From the NCBI GenBank assembly GCA_021613335.1, contig JAJTWR010000347.1, positions 258,501-322,500 on the forward strand: a stretch of DNA of 64,000 nucleotides, given 5' to 3'. The DNA is from Whitmania pigra. Lineage: Eukaryota; Annelida; Clitellata; Hirudinida; Haemopidae. Under the pieces are notes generated by a model. The model saw nothing but the letters and a program-made list of their open reading frames with translations, ran no database searches and was not told where the DNA came from. The translations under genes were made by a program, and so were the position numbers. Shown here piece by piece: positions 1 to 12,548 of the stretch (position 1 is its first letter; every line of letters begins with the position of its first letter).

Positions 1-2036
1 CCGTCACCAATTGCCTTCAGTTTTGCGATTCGTTTCATTTTGTAGTTTTAATGGTAAATGGCAAATTTTAGTTTTTATAATTTCATAAATTTCAGACTCT
101 TTTTCATGTTTGTTTCCTGCTACTAATTAATAACCGCTGGCTTCGACGATTTCACAAAAAAATGAATGAAGCCGTAATTAATGAAACAAAATATTGAGCA
201 CAGATAAATTCCCAATAAATTCGAATAATTCACATATTTATTCGACGAAGTAATAAATTAAAATTAAAATTGTTGAATTTCTGTTTTTACTTTCAAAGGG
301 TGGTTTTCTTTGTGGCTGCAAAAATGAAGAAACATGGGCAAAAGGATCAGTCACGTACTCTGACTGCAATGCTACTTGTATTTCGAACACCAATCAGATT
401 TGTGGGGGATTTCAGAGTGTTTCCATCTACAAAAGTACGGATTTGTATAACCTATTGAAAGGGTTCAAGTTATTAAGACGTTAACTAAATAATAATGATA
501 AGTTTATATTGCCTTACCTAGCTTGTTTGTTCTCGAACACGTCTCTGAAATGTTCGAACGCATTTCGCTGTTCCGGAGCATGGAATGAAATTGGGATTTG
601 CAAAGCTCCTTGTGAGGCTGGATTCATCGGCAAGCATTGTTTGGAAAAAGGTTTCCTAGTGTTTTATTTTGTTTTTACGATTAAAGATAAACTTGAAGGA
701 TAAACACGAAAATGTCAATGTCTTGTGATTGATTGAATGCAACATCAGATAAAACATTTATCACTAATTTCGATATATTGTATTGTTGTCTAGTATTCAG
801 ATCTTCTGAATAAACTTAAAAATAATTGGCATCGCTGAATGTTGTGACTCAATGAAACTCTTGATTAAATGTTAATTGTATTGGTTAACTGATTAAGTAA
901 TAAACTTTAAGAGTACTTGGGTTGTTCATTTCCAAATCCGTGCACAAACCTTCCAAACACGGAATGTGTGAAAAATGATAACAAAAGCACGTGCATCTGT
1001 CAAATTGGATTTTCGAAGGAAACTTCAGACATTTGCAAAGGTGTTGAAACCGCTTTTCGAATTGTTCTTTACGATTAATTTTGTTTTTGTATCTTCAAAT
1101 ATTTATAAAAAAAAATTAAATTTTGTCTATACATATTTTGTCATTTTCATAAATGAATATATTAAAAAAATTCTATCATAAGTTATATTATATATTATGT
1201 TATATTTGTTGGTTCATTAATATTCAGATATTGATGAATGTGTTAGCAGTCCTTGTGATTCTGAGTCTTTCATTTGTATTAACCTCAATGGATCTTATGA
1301 GTGTCAGTGCAAGCCAGGATTTTATAAATTAACGGAATACCTCTGCAGAGGTATTTTTTTTTTAAATCTCAAATTTAGAAATTCGTGAATTTTCTTTGAT
1401 TGAAGATGTTATAAATAATGTTTTTATAATTCAAATAAGGATAAATAACATTAAAAAAAATTATTTCCATTTAGAGAATTCCACGTTAGATGATCCATTC
1501 TTGTTAATTCGCGATATCAACAACTGGATCTTAATTCTAATCGGCATGGCGTCGTTGCTGTTGGTCATCATAAGTTTAAGGTTGGTGGGTTTTTTCCATT
1601 TATGGGCCCCCATCGACGAGGTTACTGACGTGGGGAAAGGTGGGGTTCAGGGAAGGTTTGAGTGATATATTTATTTATTTATTTATTTTATTAAAGTTTG
1701 TTGAGTAATTATAATTAAGATGATTTGTGTTTATAAAGTGAGATGATGGAGCGGCCCAATAAAGGGATGTTATTAATGTTTTTTTGTTTTTTATTTGTAA
1801 CCAGTAAAATAAAGTATCATTAAATAATAATCTCCATAGTGACATAAGCATAACGAAAATAATAAATAAAGTTGCATTATATAATTGTGATGTTATATGA
1901 TTACTATATTACGTAATGATTATGATATTACGTAATCATACAATTTTATAATTAATGTTTCCAATTTAGACTCTTCTACGTAGAACGCTTTTCTAGTTCT
2001 GGGATGGGCAGTTCCATTTCTTCGGAATTCCAATAA
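1..2036 (+). CDS. WSC-type lectin/EGF receptor, 3' part (gene 0)
   Basis: Partial gene; its 5' exons lie before the window. Exons: 1-53, 299-434, 522-650, 912-1040, 1228-1350, 1475-1580, 1970-2036 (246 complete codons plus stop; all phases agree). In order they encode the end of a WSC first half (Cys pattern CLQFC), a WSC second half (CGC, C-x3-C, CGG), a first EGF-like module (FRCSG, PCEAGF), a second EGF-like module (CTNLPNTEC, CICQIGF), a calcium-binding EGF starting DIDEC with CQCKPGF, a transmembrane segment (WILILIGMASLLLVIISL) and a Ser-rich tail ending SSEFQ. Exon 299-434 is 136 nt, the same length as its counterparts in genes A and E. WSC and EGF modules are known extracellular glycan- and protein-binding folds, so a type I membrane protein is expected. 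It converges on gene A. Ligand unknown. Confidence 0.85.
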
Positions 2037-3038
2037 AGGTAAAGAAATAATAACACTCAAACGAAACGCTTTTATGAACACAAGTAGACCTATTTCATTA
2101 AAACATTTAAAATTAAATTTAAAATTGTATTCGTAATATTAAAATATTTTTAATAACCCTCTAGCGATAAGAAGATAATTAAGGAGTCAACTTTATTTTA
2201 ACAGGGTACCAACTGCAATTAACCGCAGCTCCGACGTGAGCCCTTCGAAGCACAACTTAATGATTATAATAAAAATAATATAACAATTTAATTTTGTTGG
2301 GCCTTTTTATTTCGACTATGTCAATAACATAAGCACAAGCTTACTCTTGATGTATTCGTCGTTAATTTCCCATCCGCATTATAAAAACTTGGGCCTTTAT
2401 CGTGCAATAGTTAAGGTTTAGGTTTTAGGGTTTAAGGTTTAGGGTTTAGGGTTAAGCCCTAACTCACCTTACAACTATATTATATTATAGGCCGAATTGA
2501 CGTTTATCGTAATTGATTTTTTGAGTTCCTTACGTTAAGTATACTGTAATGCTGCTTTTACTCTACAAATAGCGACAAATGAATGATAGGAAACGTTGAC
2601 AGCCATTTCTTGACTTCCATTTGAGTCATTTCTTGGTTAGTGGCAGGAATTATAAGTTTTATTTATTTATTAATTTAATTATTTGATTAGAGTCCGTTGC
2701 GTAACTAAGATGAGTTGGACTTAAAAGAATTACAAGCCGTCGAGACTGATCCTTTAAGGACAAGAGGAATTCCTCACCCTTGTGGCTCGTTGTAAACAAA
2801 ATATGGCCGCACCTGACTTTAACACATAAGAAAAACATCTGATTTTAAAGTCAAGTTTTCTATTTTTATGAAAGATGTTTTTAGTAGAGTCAGTTGCAAT
2901 TAAAATCAGGTTAAGAACAGATCTTATTGTCCTTATGCAATTTCAAGTTTGATATTTTTAACTTGCATTGCTCAATAATCATTTCAAGATTGTTACATTC
3001 TGTTTCTAACAAACTCCGAACGGATGCTCTCATCTAGT
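2037..3038. other. intergenic, convergent 3' ends of genes 0 and A
   Basis: AT-rich spacer between two convergent genes. It holds a short degenerate telomere-like run (about 2405-2458, TTTAGGG/TTAGGTT variants followed by an inverted GCCCTAA copy) and short TTTA repeats near 2655. I see no gene. Confidence 0.5.
2405..2458 (+). repeat. short degenerate TTTAGGG-type repeat
   Basis: About seven imperfect units of GGTTTAG/GGGTTTAG end in a small hairpin with CCCTAAC. It is too short and irregular to be a telomere. An interstitial telomere-like or simple repeat is the best description. Confidence 0.5.
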
Positions 3039-6000
3039 TTAAGATGAGCTAGACCCAGATGAACCGCCACCACGTTTCATAGCAAACCTAAATAAAAAAA
3101 ATCAATTTTAATATTATGAATTCGATAAACTATATTTGGCTACAGTTAGTTCTATAACATTATAGAGTTAATTATCGTTGATTCGATTTAATAAGTAATT
3201 CTTTTGGTTAACAACCATCCATTAACTGAATAAAATAAAACGGAAACAACTCAGGCAACTTACATTGCTCCAGCTCCTAGAATCACAATCAGAAGCACAG
3301 CACCCACTCCGACGAGTACCGCATTTTCTTTCAACATTTCCATGCTAAATCCAGAAGCTGAGACAAAGAAAGGACCAAAATAGTAGGGCGTAAGATGATC
3401 ATTGGTCTGCCATTTATTACCTGTGCAGGTTTCATTGCCTTCCAAGACGTAACCAGATGGACAGGTGCACTCAGTAGAGTTTTCGGCATATTCGCATTTC
3501 AGGGCAGACACATAAAAAGACTCGAAGAAGTCTGGACAATGTCGCCAATAATAATTAATTATTATATTAAACATACAAATAAATAAAAGATATAATATTC
3601 AATTAAAAGAAAATATCAAGAAGACAAAAAAAGTTCATTTACAAATAATATTATTTATGCAAGTTGACCTCTTTCAAGGCAATGAGGACCAGTGAAGCCT
3701 TGTTTACACATTGATTTGCAAATCCCATTTTCATCCCATTCACCGGAGCAGCGAAATAATTCCGAGCATTTTAGAGACATCGAAGTCTTGTTGTAACACG
3801 CTAATTTATAACAGGAAAGCCTATTAAGCAGTTGTACATTAATATGGTTTCTTCTTTTCGCCATTTTGAACAAATCTTTGATCTCTGGCAGAGGTCGGCA
3901 AAGTGCGACAAAGTGATAGGCAATACGACACTGTACGATCATTTGTTTGGCTACTAGTTTAGGTCACTAGACAAATTTTGTAATTCCCTATAACAAATCT
4001 AAGTGACACTTAAGACTTTAAGCGTTAAAAGTGGAACTTGTCAAAAATATAAGTAAAAAAAGAAATTCGTACGAATGGGACAAGTGGGTAAGACTGATGA
4101 GGAAGTTGGAGCTTTTCAAATCATCTTGAAAGCTAATAATATTTGAAATATTTGGTTGCTTGAATGTTTTCAGAAGACCCTTGCCGACCCCTGTTTACTA
4201 CAAACTTTGCATGCATTACAGAAATTTTAAAAACACTTTGCATACTTTTGTATACAGAGGCTGCATTTATTCCACCGCATCTTTTGGTAGCATCCTCCAT
4301 GCATTTGGAATCGCAAGCTGAATGATTTCCATTCATTTCCTTCCATGGCTTATCATTCATACAGCCACACGTGTGACCAAACTTTGAAAGTACGTTAGAT
4401 CGTTTATATTAATTAACACTGATGTAGCATAACTCAACCCGTCTTTTTAAATTATGGTTATCAACTTACTATCGAAATATCCCTTTACTCTTCATCAGTA
4501 AAGTAACGAAGTTCAAAAGTAGAAAGTAGAAGCAAACTCTGAAGCTTACAGACGACAGCCTAGATGTTCATGCCTCCCACGAACATAAATAAAAATGTAC
4601 TCAAACCCACGCTAAGATTCTGATCGACATCTTCCTGACATCTTATGTTTAGGACTTATCTTATAGTTAGGACTAACATCAAGATAAATCAACAAATACA
4701 TGACTAAATGATAACTATAATAACTAATTATCTACTAAATAGCCGAACTTAATCCTGACTCCCTTCTCGAAGACAAATTAGAGAAGTAAAAAATGTAAAA
4801 GTGGTACGAGTTCAGAACTTTGGTTCATCTTTTTCATTTGGGGAGATCATAGAAACCCTTTACCACAGAAAAACAAGAAATCTAATGGTGACAGCAAAGA
4901 ACCACTGAATAACGAAAGTTGGATAATTAATCCTGACTAATTATGAATAACAATCATACCGAATAGTCGACAATAACCACATCTCAATTTACTGAAGGAC
5001 AACTTATGAATAGCGATCTGGAAGGCTAGGATTTCAAAGTGAAGTTTTTAACCGAACAAAATTGCCTGCAGATGAAGATGAATGGAGAGGAAACACTTCC
5101 ACTTAAAAATATAATAGACAAAATATGCTTTTTAAATTAATATTAAGAAACTACAGCCTTTAAAACTGATCACTGAATAAATAAATATGGCAGTCTACGG
5201 ACAAATCACGCTGAAAACACCGGTTCTCGTCCAATCACCGAAATTAAGCAATGTCGAGTCCGGCTGGGAATATAGGATGGCGTAGACTCCAATCATTTAG
5301 TTTTGAAATGGACATTAGAAAGAAAATAAAGATGGTGGTCACCTACACCATCTAAGTCGTATATTAATTAGATAATCCAGGAGAAGAAGTCTTCGGAAAA
5401 CAACTGGAAGACCTAATTGAACTGACTTCACAAGTGAAATAAAGCACATGCGTTAATACTTTTCAACACCTTTCGAGCCCAATCTTAAACCTAGCAGATT
5501 TGGAATAAAATGGAAATTTACCCATAGTACGGCAAAGTAATAATCCTCACAAAACTCGAGACAACTTTCAATGCTTGTTATTCCGTTGTCCATAAAAAGG
5601 GCTAAATTAATTGGAATGCCCTGGAAACAGCCGGTATAATACGGCAGACGTATATTGGCTAAATCAAAAATAGGTCGGTATTAGTGCCAACATATAAATA
5701 TAAGATTTAATTAAAGAGTGAACAATGTTTTCGTAACCTATGTACAGCGAATATGTATCACCGCCGCCGCATCTCTTGAGTGACGATCCACACCTCAAGT
5801 CGCATTTGTTCGGATGTATTTCTTCGAATTTGCTGTACGAATTACCACAAAAACACTCTTTTTCGTTCTTGAAAAAATGATTTTTCAAAATTTTCAGTGT
5901 AGACCGAACTAATTCAGCTTCATACGTTTACAAATTTAGTCACACAACAAGTCATTCTAATAAACTACCTTCATTGCAAGATAGCGAGAAAAAGCTGAGC

Positions 6001-7106
6001 AAATCTTTTGACATTGAATCAAGTCAAACCCAAAGTATCTGTCACCAGTGAAGTTTTTGAAGCAGCCACGGTGGGTCAGGCCGTTACCGTCGTCTAATCC
6101 TAAGATCGAAGTAAAACCACAAATGTGACTACGCCTCGTTCAAATTGACCACTTAAAGTAGAAATATACCTAAAGTGTGAACTTCAACCTCAGATAAAAA
6201 GAGTCCCTCATCTTTTTTCGATTCTATTCTAACTTTATTGGATGGTGGCTGTGGCTGGCAATTCACCACCATTGCTACACCTTTACCAGCACTGGGACCA
6301 GGATATTCAGAACAATTCTTTAATACTCCAGAAATGAATTCTTTAACACTAAAATAATCCAACTGTCCTGTGTCCAGTTCTGTAAGTTTTGAAAGTAAAC
6401 AAAGTCGATTTAGTGGATCAACGTAAATACATTTGCGAGCCAATTGGATGATGCGGTCCAAAATTGGGAAAGTCATAATTGATATTATTGATATTGACAT
6501 AATATTTATCAATTATTTATAAAAATATCAATAATTAATATTAATATATCAATGGGTTAAACAACTTTAAAAATTAGCAATCTAATATGTAAATGAGACG
6601 GATAAGGTTTTACCCCATTCATATGCACCAAATCCCTGATAGACCACAACATAGTGGACGTAATAATTTCTGATCAAGTCGATATCAACGAAAGCGTTCT
6701 TGTTACATTTTGATGTGATTATCTCTGCCCGAGCAGAATTCGTATCTCCATCGGTCAACTTGTTCGAAAGATGTTTATTGTCGCAAAATTTGCTCTTCTT
6801 CCCGAGGGCGACATTTATGGCGACTGTATCTGCAGACGAATCGATAAGATTCTTTAAATGTTTCCATTTATAATGAAATATAATTAAATAGAAAATGTGT
6901 CTCTCGCAAAATGTCAAAAGTCTTGCATCTTATTAAATAATGAACAGCCACGTTAAATGTTTTACGATTTTAAGCACTCAATTAAAACGGAAGGTTTCTG
7001 CCCTTATCATAGATCTCAATATTAACATTAATTTAGCAATATAATTTTAAAATTTACTTTCAAAGGTTAATATCAAACTTAAAATCGCAGCGGCAGTTGC
7101 GCCCAT
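3039..7106 (-). CDS. WSC-type lectin/EGF transmembrane receptor (gene A)
   Basis: Complete 11-exon model, 464 aa: 7058-7106, 6614-6829, 6170-6379, 5969-6099, 5738-5867, 5522-5658, 4246-4381, 3669-3800, 3421-3531, 3264-3357, 3039-3087. Exon 1 gives the signal peptide MGATAAAILSLILTFE. Exons 2-3 give a fucolectin/discoidin-like domain (NVALGKKSKFC, DIDL, KVRIES, EVEVH, with the paired Cys expected of the FTP family). Exons 4-5 and 6-7 each encode one WSC domain split at the same place (GCF...CQKIC, then CFCG...RCGG). Exons 8 and 9 are EGF-like (FRCSGEW...CKQGF; CTCPSGY). Exon 10 is the membrane span (VLVGVGAVLLIVILGAGAM), and the tail is FAMKRGGGSSGSSSS. Expected role: glycan-binding cell-surface receptor or adhesion protein. 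Exons 3-4 lie in a tract almost identical to gene E. No kinase or known signalling motif is seen in the tail. Confidence 0.88.
5193..5288 (+). repeat. 5S rRNA-derived SINE head / 5S pseudogene
   Basis: The stretch begins GTCTACGG, contains the signature GAAAACACCGGTTCTCGTCC and the region TTAAGCAA(T)GTCGAG, and ends GGCGTAGAC, as in animal 5S rRNA. It is about 96 nt instead of about 120, because the internal block around GTACTTGGATGGGTGACCG is missing. It sits in a long intron of gene A (4382-5521). A 28-nt segment just downstream (5290-5317) recurs at 59582-59609, which suggests a SINE with a shared body rather than a functional 5S gene. Confidence 0.8.
5996..6369 (-). repeat. gene-conversion-like tract shared with 48754-49127
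   Basis: These 374 bp match 48754-49127 with only three mismatches by eye. The tract covers the second lectin exon, a whole intron and most of the first WSC half-exon. Flanking exons of the two genes are clearly diverged (for example SAFSRYLAMK against SSAFRYIAIK), so the match has sharp edges inside exons. Confidence 0.85.
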
Positions 7107-7614
7107 TGTTTACATTTTTGAATATTTCAAAATGGCGTTGATCAAGCAACGAAAAAATATTTGCGTTCCTAACGACAAAATCCTAATTGTTTATTTAATT
7201 GAAATCCAATTGTTTAAAATATCAAAACTAAATAACATTAGCAGAATAGTAATTTTTTTAACAACCTTTCTATTTTTGCCAATTTGCTAAGCATTTAGAA
7301 AATTTTCAAATAAACGGAAAACGAAGAAATCAAAACTTTGTATATTTATTGGAGTGCATTTCTGTTTAACTAAATGAATCAGTTTTATATTAACATTGAA
7401 GCAACACGATGTGGTAATTAAGCATTATGAAATGAAACTTTCTGAAACTGTTATTGTGCCAAGAAATCTCAGTCTCGTGTCGTAATTAATAGCTTTGCAA
7501 ATTCCCATCTTCGTTTCATTTTGAAATTAATCCGTTCATTAGCTCGAGCTGGACACTGATGACGATCGCCACTTTTCACAAGCTCTGAATAAATGTTTTT
7601 ACCTCCATAAATGC
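7107..7614. other. 5' flank of gene A
   Basis: AT-rich sequence upstream of gene A. The start codon has the family context AAACAATG, and CGCCATTTTGAAA precedes it; this element is shared with gene E (49788 region) but not with the mucin-type genes. No gene is visible. Confidence 0.5.
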
Positions 7615-10522
7615 TAGTGCCCGACCGATAATCGTATCGGCTATCTTGTCGGTACCGATATTCTCAGCGGAAGATGTTTTGTGCGCCGATACCGAAAATT
7701 TATGGTTAGGTGTGATACAAAAACTAACCGTTAAAAAAGCCAAGATCATAAAAGCGTGTAACAAATTACTTGCGTTTCTCTTCTGCGATGTTTGATTGTT
7801 TGGTGTGTTCGCTTAATGTGATATTTCGGTTACAGCTACAGCGAACTTGAAAAACACTGTGTCGACATTTGAGTCGTACGCTAAGTACATTGTGGGAATA
7901 TTTCACAATAAGCGCTACCATTTAAAAATGAGATGTAATGAGTGTGAGAAGCTGGTATCACGTGAAGGTTTGTCAGCGTCAATTTACAATACCTCCAAAC
8001 CTCGTATATCATTTGCGTCGTCATCACTCCATTTCCTTAAAGAATGTGGAGCAGACTAAAGTAGAGATGAAAGCTTCCGGCAACACATCTGCAGTGACAC
8101 CATCAGTCCCAGGCGTGTATTCAAAGCAGCCTAATATAGACCAAGCATTTTACAAATCTAAATTTTTTGGACATAAATTGCAATAAATCAATGAAAATAA
8201 ACAGGCTGGTTGCAGAGTTTATTGCACTTGATGACATGCCATTCGAAGTGGCTGACAGTAAAGCACTCCAGCGAATTCTGGAACCTAGAACTTTCCAAGT
8301 TCAAAATATTTCAGAGTCTCACTTATTCTAAATGTTTACCAAGTTTACTGGTTGTCAAGACATCTGAGACAACGTGAGAAAGTTGTTGACTTTGTAAGTT
8401 TCATAACAGATGTCTGGACTACTCAATGCACAGATTAACTCAGTCTGACTGCCCACTGGCTGGATGGAGATTCCGACAGACATTGTGTAATGTTGCATGC
8501 CAGTTACATGGTAGGTCAGCATACCTCCTTTTATGCTGCACAGATGTTAGAAAAAATGGTACAAAAGTGGGATCTAACAGACATCTAACGGATTCGTGTC
8601 ACGATGCATGATAATGCACCAACAATGATTAAGGCAATTTATGATGCTCACATTCCATCATGTGTCTCACACACACTACAACTAAGTATGAACAAGGCTC
8701 TCTCAAATCAGATTGTTGATGAAGATATCCAGAATGTAATGCTTTTAATTTTTTAAGCCATCTTTTAAGAGCAGAGGTTTTCAACAGGGGAACTTCAAAG
8801 GGGTCCTTGGACAAGTCAAGGAAAGTAATGATTTTTCTTGTATAAAGTATTGCTTAGCCTGGTTGATTAGCCTTTAGCTAAACAAAAAATACTGGCTATG
8901 CCGATGTTTCAAACACAGAGAACAATGAGCAGAATCGAAATTTCTGAATTGATTTTTTCTCTAACGCATCGATGAAGGGTGCGAAATTCTTGCGATGAAC
9001 CTATTATGCTGTTCTGATGTCATGTGACTTTCTTATGTGACGAATACTTTTAAAAATGTTAGTAAACAATTCAAAATATTTGATAAGATTTGTATTTGTT
9101 TTATTATAGTAGTCGATTTACATACTAAATATCGCTCTTCGAGCGTCGTATTTGACGAATACCGAGTTCCAAAAACCTCATACAATTGAAGAAGGGCTAA
9201 TTCTACCGGCAGCAATCGACATGTGCGAAGTCGTCCTAGGAAAGGAATACCGTCAAAAAGTAAAAGCCATTCCACAGTCATCGAACCAGTTGGCATCCAA
9301 CTGATTGCACGCCTTCTTGCTGACGCGTTTTCCTCATGTATTAAAATTGTTAACTTCATCAAAACCAATCTCTCTCAATCACCGTTTGTTTGAAAACATG
9401 TGCCGGGAAATGGAAGCCGAACAAGCACTTGTTGCTATACACGGAAGTCCGGTGGCTATCACGAGGTCGCGTTGTTCAGCGTGTTTATGAATTACGAGAC
9501 GAGCTGCTCATTTTTCTAAACCAGCATAACGAATCGATAGAACACTTATTTACAGACGAGACATGGGTTGCCAGACTAACTTATCATGCAGACATTTTTG
9601 ACATTTTGAAAAGTTTCCAGAAGAAACTTTGTATATGGAGGGGAAGATGTTTGATGAAGCCACCTATGATATGTTTTCGTTGTTGGCTAACTTTCTTACA
9701 GTGTACAATATTTCGACATGCGTCATTGCAGGCACCATTTTGAACCACCTACAGCAGCTGTTGCATTACTTTCATCGGTATTTTGGCGGCGACGACGTCA
9801 GCGCATTTGATTGGATTCGAAATCCCTTTGAATGCGAGCTAACCGATTCAACTGGTCGCAAACGAGAACAATTGACCGAATTGTCGTCTGACAGGACACT
9901 GCGCTTGCAGTTAAGCAGACTGCCACTGTCGCCGTTCTGGCTAGCGTGTTTCCAGGAGTACTCGCTGGTGTCAGACAAAGCCATCAATGTCCTGCTACAT
10001 AAGACGTACTTGTGCGAAACTGCATTCTCTGCTGTTACTGCAATAAAGATCAAGTGCAGGTCCAGACTGGAGATCGAACATGAAATACGCATATGTTCAT
10101 CACGCATACCACCATGTTTGGACAAACTATGTAGTGCAAAACAGGCACAGCCTTCCCACTGAAAAGAAAACTGTATGACGGACATACCAGTAGAATAAAT
10201 ACTCGGTGATTGTTTCATTTTTTGATCAGATTGCTATTTCCGTATGTGAAATGATTTTTACATGTTGTGCGCGTAACTTAGGCCTACCGTTTAGCAGAAT
10301 TTAAGTAGATTGCATCCGCAAACTTAATAAGACATATTCTGGCCCAACTTGAGATACAAAAAGTTGAGGCCAGGGCGCCTTGGGCTATGGGGGTACGCCA
10401 CCCGATCTTGGAATGTCTGTGGGGTCTACAGCATAAAAAAAGGTTGAAAACCTCTGTTACAGAGAAAATAATAATAAATATCGATATCGAAATATCGGTA
10501 AAGAGCCATATCGGTCGGGCAC
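7615..10522 (+). mobile_element. degenerate hAT transposon with BED finger (outer element)
   Basis: The ends carry inverted copies of GTGCCCGACCGATA (left 7617 onward, right 10510-10522). Between 7847 and 8186 a BED zinc finger can be followed across a frameshift (CNECEKLVSRE, then NLVYHLRRHH). After it comes a decayed hAT transposase (8200-8740) with VAEFIALDDMPFEVADS, a TDVWT-like motif, VTMHDNAPTMIKA and CVSHTLQLSMNKAL, broken by several stops and frameshifts. It is split by a second hAT at 8772-10456. Not functional. A clean 8-bp target duplication is not obvious. Confidence 0.8.
8772..10456 (+). mobile_element. hAT transposon (ZBED5-like class) nested in another hAT
   Basis: Terminal inverted repeats CAGAGGTTTTCAAC lie at 8772 and, inverted, at 10443-10456, with a poor 8-bp flank match (TTTAAGAG/TTACAGAG). 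Inside, pieces of a transposase of the animal ZBED5/FAM200-like class are readable: YTEVRWLSRGRVVQRVYELR (about 9433-9510), a middle part at 9629-9900, and a C-terminal dimerisation region around 10010-10160 (CETAFSAVTAIKIKCRSRLE ... LCSAKQAQPSH). Frameshifts separate the parts and the N-terminus is missing. Inactive copy. Confidence 0.85.
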
Positions 10523-10626
10523 ATATATGTATATAAATATCAGATATTTTGAATAAATGTGCATCACGACAGAGCTGCCGTCAAAAATTCTATGATGATA
10601 ACTTGGTAATGGAAAAGTAAGAAAGA

Positions 10627-11890
10627 TCATGATTGTAATATTTTAAAACCGCGACGGACCCTAAAAAAATGCCTGGCATTCGCTCCCAGGTCCTTCTCGG
10701 CGTCCCTATGCATCAGTAGATAAATAAAACATAAATCAACGTAATATTAATGAATGACTAACCCTGACATGATAATAATAACCAATAGCGTAAAAAGAGC
10801 ACCCAGGAGAACGATTATAAGTTTAGGCAGGTTGTATTGTGATCCTTCCCCTGAAAGGAAAGTTATTTTGAAAACATCAAAAAAATGAATTATTCATTAT
10901 TACCGCTCAGTATCAGTTAAGTTCTCTACCACTCCGTAATAGCGACTATGCGAGATGGAAATCAAATTTATATTATAATTTATTATCCAGAACTTAATTT
11001 GGAATAAGAGCTCAATGAATGATGACTTGACATTTGTTTACTTTTATACTTTGTTATATTTATTATATTTACCTTTATATTTATCATATTTGCAACAGAA
11101 ATCCCTCAAAAAATTAATCACTTATCCAGCTAAAGCCAATGTTGAGGAGCGAGATATTATTAAGTATTACTAACGACAAAATGATTATTTAATAAATGTT
11201 GGCGTAACAAGTGTAGTCGTAATAAAAAGGCTCTCAAAAGGACGTGATTAAGTAAAAATTAAAATTTAAGAAGGTCAAAGAGAATCAAATCGGTCTAAAC
11301 AAGTAAATGCATTCTCGCCACACATTTTAAAAATGGCTACACCATTCAATTCCTGAGAGAGTTCAATGAGGGTTGGAGTCATCAATTTTTCACACAACAG
11401 ATGAATTCACGGCCTAGTTCACAAATTATAATAGCAAATCATCAAATGTCAATAATTACATTTTGTGATTCATTGCCAATTTGAAACAAAATTAGCCTCA
11501 TATCCCATCTGTTACAGCCATGATCTCATTATGTTTCAATTTTATTCCAAAAACTAAGCAACGGGTCATCAACAAGGATGAACTTGCTAGCCAATTTGAT
11601 ACCTTAGATATTATTATATCAATAATATCCATAGATATAAAATATCCACATTACTATGACAATGCTATCCAATAACATCTTTTTACTACCGCTTCTGTAT
11701 TATTTCGTTTGTCTAAAAAAGAAATGAAATCTACAACGACGATGACCGACAGATAGAGACCAATTATTACTTCTGCACACATTTTCTGCATGGAAGTATC
11801 CTTTTGGACAGTTACATTTTGCGGAATCGTTGGAGAACGTGCACGCAATTTCGTCAGAAACGGAGGAATTGGTGCTTTCTGTTTCATCGT
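10627..11890 (-). CDS. orphan EGF-TM-tail module (B1)
   Basis: Three exons agree in phase: 11771-11890 (EGF-like, CTFSNDSAKCNCPKGYF), 10763-10850 (membrane span LPKLIIVLLGALFTLLVIII) and 10627-10705 (tail GDAEKDLGANARHFFRVRRG onward, stop TGA). No signal, lectin or WSC exon lies between 11891 and gene B. It is either an alternative 3' end of gene B, reached by long-range splicing, or the surviving 3' part of a lost WSC-type gene. The reading frames are intact, so I do not call it a pseudogene outright. The tail exon is the least certain part. Confidence 0.5.
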
Positions 11891-12546
11891 CTGCTAGAAC
11901 TTCGAAAATGACGAATTATTTTAATATTTCAGTGATATGTTCTCGCTTCGACGGGTGAAAATGTCAATTATTTTTAAAGTAAACTGGATATCAACATGTG
12001 TTTTGAGGATGCGAAACTGTCACTAATCTGATAATATTGTTTGATGATATATACCTCAATATTTTATTGAAAATATCATTACTTTTGAATAATAACATTA
12101 AAATTAATATTCCAGCAACAGATGAATCCATTGTTTATATTATGAGAAATTTTTCAATGACGTTAGAATTCTTTTCACAACATTAATATAATTTCAAGTC
12201 ATTCTTTATATGATATTCCAAATTATTTCAATTTCTGAAGGAAAGGTTAAATATTTATTTAATTAATAAATAAGTCCTGTTGCGATCATGTATCGACTTC
12301 TATCCCAATCTTTTAATCGTCACATCACGGAATAAAATAGGTTTCAATTTTGTGGAATTCAATTTACATTGTAAATAAATACCTTATTAACTATTATTAT
12401 TATTGAGGTAATAATTTGAAGATATTTTGAAGCATCTTAAAGAGTTTAGTTTCAACAGTTTTTGTTGATGTAATTGATTATCGCAAAGGATTTCGATACC
12501 AGACATCGTATACATTTTAATGAAAAATATTAATCAATTCATAATA
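11891..12546. other. AT-rich spacer
   Basis: I see no exon, RNA gene or clear element here. Confidence 0.4.
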
Positions 12547-12548
12547 TA

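Noticed and set aside
2405..2458. Telomere
   Set aside because: Only a few imperfect units inside unique sequence between two genes; not a chromosome end.
3395..3586. Plus-strand ORF opposite the gene A EGF/TM exons
   Set aside because: The minus strand has matching phases, cysteines and a membrane span; the plus frame has no support.
5193..5288. Functional 5S rRNA gene
   Set aside because: About 24 nt of the internal region, including promoter elements needed in 5S genes, are missing.
9772..10218. 148-codon minus-strand ORF
   Set aside because: Lies opposite the readable C-terminal part of a hAT transposase.
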